From assembly GCA_027924645.1 (NCBI GenBank), contig BSBN01001758.1, forward strand, positions 186,001 to 250,000: 64,000 bases of DNA, read 5' to 3'. Both the position numbers and the translations under genes were made by a program. Under the pieces are notes generated by a model that worked only from the letters and a program-made list of their open reading frames with translations, made no database searches and was not told the origin of the DNA. Origin of the DNA: Cunninghamia lanceolata. Lineage: Eukaryota > Streptophyta > Pinopsida > Cupressales > Cupressaceae. Below are positions 13,798-24,270 of the stretch, one piece after another; positions within the stretch are counted from its first letter, which is position 1, and every line of letters starts with the position of its first letter.

Positions 13798-15161
13798 TTA
13801 AAAGGTTTAAGAGATTGGATCTCCAGTGTTTTTTGCTTACCACTGGCAATCTCTCTGGCAATCTCTCTTTGCCTTATTTCTTTGAGGGTCGGTCTCCCTT
13901 GTTTTGAGTTAGTGCCTACATCCGCAGACTTTTTAGCCCTACGGTTCTTTTTCTTACAAGTAATCCAATCCTCCTGGTCGTTAGCACTGCCACTTGGTCC
14001 TATATCAACTGTCAAAGACGGAATAGCGGTCTGGTCTCCCTCTTCTGTGGAAAGGGGTGGATCCTGCATTGAAGATGGTCAGGAGGTTACCACCCCATTA
14101 TTGCCAACCATTTCTGGGGATTGGGCCTGCTGGTCATCACCCAAGGCCTTGTCTCCCTCAACAGAAGCATCCACCGACTGGGAGAGTATCGCACCCTCCT
14201 TAATCAGATTGTTCTATTGTTCCTGATAGTTATCTGTGTCTGGAACAAGTTTCTGACAAACTTTCTCCATATCCTTCTCAATATAATCTTCTAGGATAAC
14301 ATTTTCCTCATTACCCCCCATTCCTTGATGAACAGGGGTAACTTCTTTGGATGAGATCTCCTCAGCCTCATTATGAAGGTCAGCATTACCTTCCATTTGC
14401 TTCGCCTTACAGTGGGTCATTAAATGGCCCTTCTTCTTACAAATCTGATAGAAGGTAGTAGCATTCTCATAGAGAATCGGCTGAGTCCAAATTCCATATT
14501 TAGAGTTTAACTCTATGGACATGGGAAGGGTTTGGTGAATCTCCACATTAACACAAAACCAAGCATACACACACCGGGACTTAGTGCGAGTGGTATTATC
14601 CACAGTAACATACTGCCCAAAGGTATTGCCAATAGCAGAAAATATCTTTTCGTCCCAAAATTCCAAGGGGAACCCTGGTAATCTTACCCAAATAGGGGCG
14701 GACCTGTTGAGATCCGAACTAGGATCAAACCCAGGTTTCCAAGGGCACAATGCAAGCGAATGGGTGCTATAGAGCCAGGGTCCTCCTACGAGAACAACTA
14801 GCATATCCTCCCTATTCGTAAACTTGAATAAAAACAATCCTCTTACCATAGCAATGACCGACACACTACCTTTGATCCTCCATCGAGTGGCCACCCACTT
14901 CCTTACCATCTCAATATTAGGATAGATGGAAAAAAATTTACCAACCAATGCAAGATCCATGGCCGCCACTATCTCTTCAACTGGATCGTCTGGAATATCC
15001 AGAGCCATTCCTTCAGCTAAATCCTTTTGGACTGGAAGCCCCGATGCGCCTTTAGGGGAACAAATCTTCTTCCCTGTTAACACCCCTTTCCATCCTTTAA
15101 AAGGATCTTCCCCCACCGAGTTCTGGTTCCTAGAGGCATTGCCCGAGGCAATAGCCTCCAT
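13794..15161 (-). pseudogene. LINE ORF1 (DUF4283 and zinc-knuckle RNA-binding protein)
   Basis: About 456 codons. I chose the ATG at 15161-15159 because it begins the alanine/serine-rich N-terminus that precedes the conserved part; the frame is open further upstream. A DUF4283-type domain follows (W-x-L-Y-S-T-H and 'PIWVRLPGFPLEFW' are recognisable). A zinc knuckle near 14435-14480 reads Y-QI-C-KKKG-H-LMTH-C: the first cysteine is tyrosine. ORF1 proteins of plant L1 elements bind element RNA as part of the retrotransposition particle. The frame carries a TAG near 14214 and a TGA near 14078. The final TGA (13796-13794) overlaps the ORF2 start as ATGA. Confidence 0.85.
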
Positions 15162-15314
15162 TATCACAGAAAAGCAGTCAGAAACCCTAAACACCCTAAA
15201 AAGCCATGGAACGCAGAACGCCCTCTCGAACCATTTACCCCTGTGCAATTCAGTCACACAAATTGTTAGTAAGGAAAAGAAATTGTCATTACCACATGTA
15301 TTGGATGGGTGTTC

Positions 15315-15333
15315 GACCTTGAATAATTTGTTT
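15315..15333. repeat. Target-site duplication of the LINE, right copy
   Basis: Identical to 7590-7608. Joining the two flanks at this duplication rebuilds the uninterrupted sequence seen in repeat B copy 2 near 48950. Confidence 0.9.
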
Positions 15334-17170
15334 CCCTATTAACATTCTTTGTATTTGAAAATGATTCAAGCTTTATCTAAATGTTGAAAAAGGGAATATG
15401 AAGGAAATTGAAATGATGTATGGGTGCATAATCATACACAAATAGTCATCAGGAATTTTCTTTTATACTTTAGAAAGTGATTCTAAAGGATTTTTTTAAA
15501 TTTTCAACTCAATTTTGATGAGGTTTGCATGTTGAAAATTGAATATGGTAAAGTCTCAATTCTATAAAAGGGTTTCTAAGTATATTATTCTAAACATGCA
15601 TAAGAAAGTGGTATTCATTATTTAATTTCTTTTTTAAATTCAAATGATAGCATTGTTTAGTTGCAATGATTTTGTTATCTTCTTTCTAAGTTGTAAAGAT
15701 GTTCTCTATCGATTGTATGTTGTTGGAATGTCATGCATGCACACTTTAGGGTAAATGATTGAGATAAATGATAAACAATAGTTAATTTGCTAATACTTGG
15801 TTGGTAAAAGGATGATTGGTTTGTTGAAATGATATAAATCTTTATTTGCCTCGAAAAGAAAATGTAATGAGCTAAAATGTTTCAAGCAATTTTAGAGCTT
15901 CACCTTTCTTAGTAAGGGGTTTTTCAAGAGCTAAAAATTGGTGTTGAACACAATTTTGAAGACATGCATGTTGAAATTTTTTTATATAGGGTTGATCTTA
16001 TAGCTTCCAAAGGGATTTATATGCAAATTTATTCTAGGATTTTGTCTAGAATAGATGACAATAGTTTGTTTTTCTTTGACATTGAAATATCTCTCAATTT
16101 TCATTGTTGAAAATAAGATCAAAACACTTTTGTTATATGGAGAATGGATTGTTTTGTGATACTGGCTGGTGATTTTTTTAATATCGATATGATGACACAA
16201 TGTCAATATGTGAATCTATTTTTACTTAGGAAAATTCTTACATGTGTATAAGTCTTAGTTAACATTGATTTGGATCAATTGCATATTGGACATATTTGAT
16301 TAGTTTTGATTTTGAGTTTTCATTGGTCTATTAGCACAAGGATATATGGAATATGACTGATTCTTTTGTTTTCCACATTTGTATCACATTATAATAGTTA
16401 TGAAAGGTTCTATTTTAAAATGCATAGATTTTTTTGCTAAGATTATTTAAGGTGATTATCAATATAAATTATATTTTAGGATTTAATGAAAATATTATAG
16501 GATGTATCGGTGGAATGATGGCTAAACTTCTGAAAATCTTGGTTCAGTTACATGGGGACAAAATAATTGAATTGAAAGGTTCTAATGTTCTTTTGGTTCC
16601 AATTGAGGTCAACCTTTTAGGGGTTGAAGAGGACCTTGAACATTTCAAAGAGGCAATAGGTTTCCTTCTAATTTGCAATTAAACCATAACATTGTGAGAG
16701 GCCTTGGGAGAGGTGCTCAAATTTCACTACATTTTGATGTGATAGAATCACATATGTGGGGGAACATCATTAATATGGTATCCAATGGCATCTTTGACCA
16801 TCCCATTCTCCCTCAGCATACATAATAATTTGATATCCCACTCCCCTTTGTGTAGCTCCTTGAATCAAAATTAAAATTTAACCTCTCACAATTTGTTAAT
16901 GGCCCAAGATGCACCTAGGGTCCATGAGAGCTTTCTTGCTTTTAATTAAACATTAAACCCTTGTGCACTTCTCATACCCCTCACAATCCATCTACAATGT
17001 TTCAAAAAGAGTTTCACATTTCTCTTTCTTCTTCCCTTGCTATGCCCCATGATGAGAGACCTTGACCTTCTACCTCTAAACATGCTTGATCCTCTTCCAC
17101 CCACCTATGGTCCCATAAGTTAAGAATAAAATTAAAGTGGAAGTTGATGATGATGGCAAGTTGGCTTACT
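15334..17170. repeat. Repeat B, copy 1, right part
   Basis: It continues the 6062-7608 segment after the LINE and matches about 48970-50786. The right part holds a decayed coding-like stretch: an open piece at 16434-16682 (82 aa) and, beyond it, a serine/proline-rich stretch, both with counterparts in the other copy. No domain is recognised. Homology to copy 2 fades at about 17165-17170. Confidence 0.75.
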
Positions 17171-17486
17171 TTGATTTGGTTATTTCTTATTTAATGATAA
17201 GAGTATAGATAGTGTGATTTTTGCCAAAAGTTATTATTTAAGCTTTTTTATTTCCATGTGCACTTACTTCTAGGGAGTTGTTGGGACTTAGTTTATCCAT
17301 TCCTCACCTCGTGTCAAATGCATAATTTATGAAAATGACTTAGGTTAGTAGTGCAATTTGTATAAATGACACCATAACTTTTAACTTCAAATTCAAATTT
17401 TGGGGCCAACCTAACCCTTCCTACTCATTATTATTACAAAATGTTTCATTTGATGCCTTTGGAGTTGTATTTAAGGACTAACCCTA
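17171..17486. other. Unassigned DNA between repeat B and the gag-only element
   Basis: AT-rich sequence with no ORF or RNA gene that I can support. Its last five bases (CCCTA, 17482-17486) are the left target duplication of the element that follows. The sequence resumes at 22578. Confidence 0.6.
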
Positions 17487-18901
17487 TGATGCAGAGGCAT
17501 CCACACTATAACCTTACAAGACAGCATGGGTGTCTGCAGCCCATCATCATCATCATCATCATCACCATATTTTGCTTAACACTGTCAGCATCATCATATT
17601 TCCTGCGCCGACCTATATCCTCCTGATGACAAGCCCTCGCCCGTTCGCATGTCAACAGCATCACCTTACTTGATTATCGACAGCATCATCATGTTCGACC
17701 AGCGCGAACATCCTCCTGACGTCCACTGTTCACTTCAGTGACAACTTCTGTCTTCACTACCTTCAGCATCATGATATTCAACATCATGATAATCAACAGG
17801 ATAAAGAACATCCGGTTCCTTCCATTTATCCTGATGATGACCAACCTTCACTTCTCGCACCGTCCCTTCCGATGCTTACGTCACTCGATATCCTGATGAC
17901 GATGACGTCACCTGCAGCTCCTCAATATCCTGCTGCTCTGAAATATCCTGATGACGTATATCTTGATGATGATGACGTCATATCCTGCTGTTGGCCAAAC
18001 TTAGCTTTTTCTCGGCCCGCAATCAACCCGATCTTCAACCTGATGCCGATACGCTCCTCCTTGGCTACTCCTGATGATGATCACCCCGACGCACTTGCAC
18101 TTCATGCAATCGAAAGCATCATGCTCATCTCCTCTTACTCGGATGATGATGCCCGAAGCGACTGCAGGATATAAGCAGAAATATCCTGATGATGCCGTTT
18201 TCACGAGTTTTCAACCTTAGCGGATTTTCACTGTTCTGATCCGCCGAACCTCCTGGGATGACTCGATCCACTCTCAGGGTGATCTTCCACACTTTATCAG
18301 CTCGACCTAGCACATGCCCATGCTAGGGTCTTCAACACCTTTCAACCGCGATCCTGCACACTTGCATGCGAACAAACAAACTAACACCTACCCTACTGTA
18401 CATAACCATTCCACCGATCAGACGAATCAACCGGTGGAATGGATCAGTGAATCCATACAGCCACCAAACCAGCAAATCGATCAAGCAATGGAATTCAACA
18501 GAGGATGAACATAAACAGGAACACTTTATTTGATTTCAAAAGATGCAAATACAATGATCAGTTTCTCTCTCTCTGCCTCACTCTCGCAAAGTCTGATCGA
18601 TGATATGCAATACCATCTGATCCTCATGCTTAAATATATTTCCCTACGAGTACTACTGACCCGACTCCAAGCGGCTGGGAACTCTCCAGGCGGCTGGGAG
18701 ATCCAACCGAACATACATCATGACAACTGTCCTAACAAACTAACTAAAAATAGCAAAGCCTGGTCAGCATGATCTTATCATGATCAGCATGACCTTATTA
18801 CATGCATTTGGTCTTATCAGACCTTCTTGGAAACATAAACAAGACCTAAAACAACTAACTGCCTCATGAAGGCCAGCTGTCAGGTAGGTGCTCCTGCACC
18901 A
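17487..18901 (-). repeat. Left LTR (3' LTR) of the gag-only element
   Basis: 1415 bp, TGATGCAGAG to GCTCCTGCACCA. It has many ATCCTGATGA-like words and two perfect TGACGTCA palindromes (17903-17910 and 17973-17980), the core recognised by plant bZIP/TGA factors. An ATC trinucleotide run lies near 17530. ORFs inside the LTR are repeated in the other LTR and are not genes. Confidence 0.95.
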
Positions 18902-19266
18902 TACTCCCCAACAGAAAAGAACTCATGTCCCATGAGTTTAGTATGTGGAAGTCCTCCACCTTTACACTTTGCCTTAGCAATATGCTGATCTGTTCCAGCT
19001 TTGTCCTCTGCTGGCTCTTGGCTGCTCCAAGACTTCTGCACTGTAACTTGCTTTCTGGCAAGTAAAGCTGCATGCCTGTCAATGTAGGCCTTTTTCTCAC
19101 ATACCCTGTGTTTGACCAGAACCTCTGTCTGAACTGCTTCTTGAACTTCTAAAATGCTCAATCCTGTCTTTCTTTCAACCTTTATAGGACAAACAATAGT
19201 CCCAACTATGACAACATCCTTGTCATTCTTCTGAACTGGTTGCTGTGTGCAAACCTGTTTCTGCAC
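18880..19266 (-). CDS. In-frame extension after the gag-protease stop
   Basis: After the TAG at 19269-19267 the same frame stays open for about 128 codons, starting GTG CAG. It crosses the polypurine tract and ends 21 bp inside the 3' LTR. The C-terminus (GHEFFSVGEYGAGAP) sits where the end of pol lies in complete elements. It may therefore be the remnant 3' end of pol after an internal deletion, an extension reached by UAG readthrough, or both. No catalytic motif is present and there is no ATG at its beginning. Confidence 0.4.
   Translation of the reverse strand: MQKQVCTQQPVQKNDKDVVIVGTIVCPIKVERKTGLSILEVQEAVQTEVLVKHRVCEKKAYIDRHAALLARKQVTVQKSWSSQEPAEDKAGTDQHIAKAKCKGGGLPHTKLMGHEFFSVGEYGAGAPT
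18902..18909 (-). other. Short polypurine tract next to the 3' LTR
   Basis: The minus strand reads GGGGAGTA directly before the LTR terminus TGGTGCAGG. This is the position used to prime plus-strand DNA synthesis. It is short for a polypurine tract. Confidence 0.6.
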
Positions 19267-21045
19267 CTACTGCTGACCTCTGTCAGTCACAACTAAAACT
19301 TTCTTCAATCTGTTGTCCTGAACAACTCCTTTCTCTGCAGTGTCCTCAACTGCCTTTATGCCTGCTCCTCTAGGCATCTGCACAAACTCCTTCTTTCCCA
19401 TTAAAATGATTTTGGCTGCCCCCTGTGCTGTAGCATTTGCCTGCAATGGCATCAACTTCATAGTCTTCCCATCTTTCTTGATGGTATAGGTATTAGCATA
19501 CCCATCATACAGTACCCTTCTATCAAATTGCCATGGTCTACCCAACAGTAGGTGACAACATTCCATGGGCAAAATATCACACAAAATTCTATCCTGATAT
19601 GCTCCAATCTGGAAATCCACATATGCCTGTTCAGAGACAAAAAGTGATTGACTATCACTCACCCAAGATGCCTTGTAAGGGTGTGGATGTGGAATCCTTT
19701 CCAAATTTAGTTTATCCACCATTTCCTGAGATACCATGTTGTCTGTTGAACCAGTATCAATGACAACCTTACATTTTTTACCTTTGCTCTTGCATATGGT
19801 CTTGAAAAGAGCTCTTCGTTGTGGGGATTCTTTGTCAGGTACCTTCATGGTAGTCACTGTTCTTCTCATCATCAGAGACTCTCCACTCTCTGGATATGCA
19901 TAATTATCAGGCTTCTTATCCTTTTGATAAGTGTTTGAACTCTGCACACTTTGCTCTACTGTCTCTTCCTGTACAAGTTGTACCCTCTTGTCATTAGTTC
20001 TATCATTTCTGGATGATGAACCTTTGTTTTCTGGACATTTGAAGGATGGATGACCAAACTCTCCACAGGTGTAACATTTTCCTGAAAATGTAGTAGAACC
20101 TCTACCACCTCCAAATCTACCTCTATTACCCTTCCATCCACCTCTGAAATCAGACTGTCCCTGTCCTTTGCCAGTGTCTTCTTGACCCTCATTGGTTTGC
20201 TTTTGTGTAGGGGCTGCTCCTCTTCCCCTCATATTGTTTCCTCTTCCTCTCATGGACTTATCATGTCCTCTATTCATCTTTTCTTCAATCCTGATTGCTA
20301 TTTGGTAACAATCCTCCACACTCTTAGGGTTAGCTAAAACTAACTCATCCTGTATGTTAAATCTCAAACCAGCCAAGTACCTAGCCACCTTTTCGACCTC
20401 ATTCTCATGATGACCAGATCTCATACTTAACTTATAAAACTCCTCAGTATAGGCCTTCACATCCCTTTCCTTCTGTTTTAAAAATTGCAGCTTCTTAAAC
20501 ATCTGGATTTCATAATCCCTTGGCAAGAATTTACCCTTGATCCTTGCTACCATCTTATCCCATGAAGTGATCTTTGACTTCCCTTGTTTCCTTCTCTCAG
20601 ATTGTACATAATCCCACCATACCAAAGCATGACCTCCTAACTTGGTCTTTGCAATCTTTACCTTCTGATCCTCAGCAACATCTTCACATTCAAAGTGATT
20701 ATCCAGTGCAGCAATCCAATCCAGTAACTCATCCTCATTCAAGCTTCCAGTATACTTGGAAACATCAACCTTTACCTTAGGTTTATCACTCTGCACTGCC
20801 TTTAACAGTTTTACAAATTTCTGGTCTTCAGCATCCAGATCTTCAGCTACCTCTTCATACTCTTCAACAGTATCTTCATCTTCTTCAGACTCACTGTCTG
20901 CCACTTCCCTCTTTTTGTTCTTTTCCAGGGCTGTAAGCCTGGCTTGAAGTGCTTCAGCAAGCTCCTTCATCTTCCTCATTTCTCTAGCATGTTTCTCCTT
21001 CATCTCCTGCAATTCCCTTGCAGTACCACTACCTTTTGGAGGCAT
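19267..21045 (-). CDS. Gag-protease polyprotein of the gag-only retroelement
   Basis: An intact 592-codon ORF starting MPPKGSG. It has a coiled-coil helix (residues about 9-47), an acidic stretch (48-75), a Ty3/gypsy retrotransposon gag domain (about 95-245), and an arginine/glycine-rich segment (about 270-325). A CX2CX4HX4C knuckle follows (CYTCGEFGHPSFKC, near 323), then an aspartic protease with catalytic DTG in VVIDTGSTDNMVS (near 429) and a later LLLGRPW motif. Gag packages element RNA and forms the particle; the protease matures it. There is no polymerase downstream, so pol must come from elsewhere. It ends at TAG (19269-19267), after which the same frame stays open. It is the only long uninterrupted ORF in the window, in line with the small LTR divergence. 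Confidence 0.93.
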   Translation of the reverse strand: MPPKGSGTARELQEMKEKHAREMRKMKELAEALQARLTALEKNKKREVADSESEEDEDTVEEYEEVAEDLDAEDQKFVKLLKAVQSDKPKVKVDVSKYTGSLNEDELLDWIAALDNHFECEDVAEDQKVKIAKTKLGGHALVWWDYVQSERRKQGKSKITSWDKMVARIKGKFLPRDYEIQMFKKLQFLKQKERDVKAYTEEFYKLSMRSGHHENEVEKVARYLAGLRFNIQDELVLANPKSVEDCYQIAIRIEEKMNRGHDKSMRGRGNNMRGRGAAPTQKQTNEGQEDTGKGQGQSDFRGGWKGNRGRFGGGRGSTTFSGKCYTCGEFGHPSFKCPENKGSSSRNDRTNDKRVQLVQEETVEQSVQSSNTYQKDKKPDNYAYPESGESLMMRRTVTTMKVPDKESPQRRALFKTICKSKGKKCKVVIDTGSTDNMVSQEMVDKLNLERIPHPHPYKASWVSDSQSLFVSEQAYVDFQIGAYQDRILCDILPMECCHLLLGRPWQFDRRVLYDGYANTYTIKKDGKTMKLMPLQANATAQGAAKIILMGKKEFVQMPRGAGIKAVEDTAEKGVVQDNRLKKVLVVTDRGQQ

Positions 21046-21142
21046 TTTGTCAACCTCTCAATCAACACACAACACACAATCAACTCTACCTCTGCCCTTT
21101 CGGTGACAGAATCAACACACAACAGCCCAGATGTTTTGCTGA

Positions 21143-21154
21143 GCTCTGATACCA
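21143..21154 (-). other. Primer-binding site for initiator tRNA-Met
   Basis: The minus strand reads TGGTATCAGAGC three bases inside the right LTR. This is the classic plant retroelement site complementary to the 3' end of initiator tRNA-Met, and it fixes the element's polarity. Confidence 0.93.
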
Positions 21155-21157
21155 CTA

Positions 21158-22572
21158 TGATGCAGAGGCATCCACACTATAACCTTACAAGACAGCATGG
21201 GTGTTTGCAGCCCATCATCATCATCATCATCATCACCATATTTTGCTTAACACTGTCAGCATCATCATATTTCCTGCGCCGACCTATATCCTCCTGATGA
21301 CAAGCCCTCACCCGTTCGCATGTCAACAGCATCACCTTACTTGATTATCGACAGCATCATCATGTTCGACCAGCGCGAACATCCTCCTGACGTCCACTGT
21401 TCACTTCAGTGACAACTTCCGTCTTCACTACCTTCAGCATCATGATATTCAACATCATGATAATCAACAGGATAAAGAACATCCGGTTCCTTCCATTTAT
21501 CCTGATGATGACCAACCTTCACTTCTCGCACCGTCCCTTCCGATGCTTACGTCACCCGATATCCTGATGACGATGACGTCACCTGCAGCTCCTCAATATC
21601 CTGCTGCTCCGAAATATCCTGATGACGTATATCCTGATGATGATGACGTCATATCCTGCTGTTGGCCAAACTTAGCTTTTTCTCGGCCCGCGATCAACCC
21701 GATCTTCAACCTGATGCCGATACGCTCCTCCTCGGCTACTCCTGATGATGATCACCCCGACGCACTTGCACTTCATGCAATCGAAAGCATCATGCTCATC
21801 TCCTCTTACTCGGATGATGATGCCCGAAGCGACTGCAGGATATAAGCAGAAATATCCTGATGATGCCGTTTTCACGAGTTTTCAACCTTAGCGGATTTTC
21901 ACTGTTCTGATCCGCCAAACCTCCTGGGATGACTCGATCCACTCTTAGGGTGATCTTCCACACTTTATCAGCTCGACCTAGCACATGCCCATGCTAGGGT
22001 CTTCAACACCTTTCAACCGCGATCCTGCACACCTGCATGCGAACAAACAAACTAACACCTACCCTACTGTACATAACCATTCCACCGATCAGACGAATCA
22101 ACCGGTGGAATGGATCAGTGAATCCATACAGCCACCAAACCAGCAAATCGATCAAGCAATGGAATTCAATAGAGGATGAACACAAACAGGAACACTTTAT
22201 TTGATTTCAAAAGATGCAAATACAATGATCAGTTTCTCTCTCTCTGCCTCACTCTCGCAAAGTCTGATCGATGATATGCAATACCATCCGATCCTCATGC
22301 TTAAATAGATTTCCCTACGAGTACTACTGACCCGACTCCAAGCGGCTGGGAACTCTCCAGGCGGCTGGGAGATCCAACCGAACATACATCATGACAATTG
22401 TCCTAACAAACTAACTAAAAATAGCAAAGCCTGGTCAGCATGATCTTATCATGATCAGCATGACCTTATTACATGCATTTGGTCTTATCAGACCTTCTTG
22501 GAAACATAAACAAGACCTAAAACAACTAACTGCCTCATGAAGGCCAGCTGTCAGGTAGGTGCTCCTGCACCA
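21158..22572 (-). repeat. Right LTR (5' LTR) of the gag-only element
   Basis: 1415 bp, the same length as 17487-18901 and about 99% identical. It holds the same two TGACGTCA sites (21574-21581 and 21644-21651). It should carry the promoter, read leftward toward the gag ORF. Confidence 0.95.
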
Positions 22573-22577
22573 CCCTA

Positions 22578-23361
22578 GTTCATTTTGATCATGTCTTCTA
22601 ATATAATAAAAGAATTCATGATAACACTCACTCACATCACCAAAGCATTTATTATTGCATACCTGCTTACATAAACATCTAGGGCATTTTTACATGACTA
22701 CATGTTTTTATCCTTGTTTATAGTTGTTAAATCAATCCACCTAGGGGTTTGATCAAGGGAGAACACACCCTACCTAGTAAACTCCTCAAAGGTTTTCCTA
22801 AACACTACCAAACATATAGCACAAGTCACAAGCAAAAAGACAAAATAAAAATTACACATCAGAGTTTAGCAGAGGTTGAATCTATGTACCAAGTTTAGAT
22901 CGACGAGCTTAGGTTAGATTTTCAATTCACGTGGATCACTTTCATAAATCACATAAGTGACTCATAGTGACAAACAATGAGTTTACAAATTCCAAATCAT
23001 TTGATTAGTTATTCATAATTTTCCTATATACTAACAAATCATCTTTAAACATCTATCACAACATATCTGCATTGGATTTCTAGCTAAGTACCAATTTTTA
23101 TTCATTTAGTTTTTGCATTTATTTTAGTTCTTTACTCCAAGTAGTTCCTTACACCAACTCATCTAGCTAAGTACCAAGTAGTTTTATTCCTTACTGTTGT
23201 TTTATTCATTGTGTGTGAATTCATCATTTTTGTATGATCTAGGCCATCATGAAGGTATGAAGTTTGTTTGAGTGCAACTTAAATGAGGTCATGATAAGAT
23301 TTGAAGTTCATTATTATGGTGAGAAGATTTAACTATTGAAGTTTAATCTTCATTTTGAAAG
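22578..23361. other. Unassigned DNA between two LTR elements
   Basis: AT-rich flanking DNA with no supported gene. Its first bases continue from 17486 once the gag-only element is removed. Its last five bases (GAAAG, 23357-23361) are the target duplication of the next element, beyond which it resumes at 26779. Confidence 0.6.
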
Positions 23362-24258
23362 TGTGTATGCTAGAAATTAGAAAATAAATAAGAACATAGT
23401 GATCCTATTCTGATGCCTACATAACTCAAGAAATAATCAAATGTGCACAATAATCAACTTCAAAGCAAACAATAATAAATGTTACCACACAACGATGCCT
23501 ATTCCTTGGTGTATTGAAATGTGGATTTCTCTAAACATAGCATAACCTTGATTGCAAATCGTGGATGGAAGCTTAATTCGACAACGTAAGTTTGCTTAAA
23601 TGAAAGTTCCTCCATTTGGTTTGGAGAAGGCTTTATTTATAGATTCTTGATGATGGAGAGATAAGGATTTGATTTTGGAGATAAGGATTTGATTTTTGGT
23701 TTATTTGATCAAGAGAGGAAATAAATCGAGAAGATAAGATAAGATTTGAAAGTAGAGAAGGGATTTGATTTTTGATTTAAAAGGAAATAAATCAAGAAGA
23801 AGATAAGATGAGATATGAGAGGATAATTGATAAGATTTTGTAATTAATTTAATTAATTAGATACACATGAGTTAGAAATGGAAAGAAATCAAGAAGATGT
23901 GGCTTAGCTTTATTAATTAAATAAATATTTGATTTATTTAATTAATGTTGGATATTTTATTAATTAAATAATTATAAATGATTTAATTAACATTAGAAAA
24001 ATGAATGAATTAATTAAATAATTGTAAATTATTTAATTAATGCTAAGAAGTAGAAAAAACAACTTAATTAAATAATTAATAATTATTTAATTAATGTGGA
24101 AGAATAAGGTAGAACAATTTTAATAAAGATGGATGAATTTAATTAAATAATTAAGAATTATTTAATTAATGTGAAAGTATAGAAAATGAATAATTAAGTT
24201 CGGAAGCAATGAAAATGCGATGTAGTGAAAATGCATTGGCAAATTTTAGGTGTCTACA
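23362..24258 (-). repeat. Left LTR (3' LTR) of the coding-free element
   Basis: It starts TGTGTATGC and ends GGTGTCTACA. The stretch 23910-24170 holds five spaced palindromes of the form TTAATTAAATAATT...AATTATTTAATTAA, each about 30 bp and repeated every 45-75 bp. A polypurine tract on the minus strand follows at 24259-24270. Confidence 0.8.
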
Positions 24259-24270
24259 TTTTGCCCCTTT
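24259..24270 (-). other. Polypurine tract of the coding-free element
   Basis: The minus strand reads AAAGGGGCAAAA directly before the LTR start TGTAGACACC. This fixes the element's orientation as minus. Confidence 0.75.

Larger units (their letters stand above)
7609..15314 (-). mobile_element. Full-length L1-type LINE with three ORFs
   Basis: A 7.7-kb non-LTR retrotransposon read right to left. It is bounded by a 19-bp target duplication (7590-7608 and 15315-15333, starting GACCTTGAATAATTTG). The 3' end on the coding strand finishes TATATTATCAAAAA, a short A-rich tail typical of plant L1 elements. ORF1 (15161-13794) has a DUF4283-like region and a zinc knuckle; ORF2 (13797-9585) has endonuclease, reverse transcriptase, zinc-finger and RNase H; ORF3 (9585-7811) is unrecognised. 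The empty site survives in the paralogous repeat at about 48940-48970. All three ORFs now carry stops or frameshifts, so this copy is inactive. Confidence 0.92.
17487..22572 (-). mobile_element. Non-autonomous Ty3/gypsy-type element with gag-protease only (TR-GAG type)
   Basis: A 5.1-kb element on the minus strand bounded by a 5-bp duplication CCCTA (17482-17486 and 22573-22577). Both LTRs are exactly 1415 bp, start TG and end CA, and differ at about 16 positions by eye (15 transitions), so it is young. A tRNA-iMet primer-binding site lies just inside the right LTR. A short polypurine tract lies just inside the left LTR. The only coding content is one gag-protease ORF: no reverse transcriptase, RNase H or integrase. 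That is the layout called TR-GAG in plants, which depends on another element for pol. Confidence 0.93.

Noticed and set aside
17872..18174. 100-aa ORF present in both LTRs of the gag-only element (also 21543-21845)
   Set aside because: Aspartate runs come from GATGAT words in the LTR. It is antisense to the element and has no homology I recognise.
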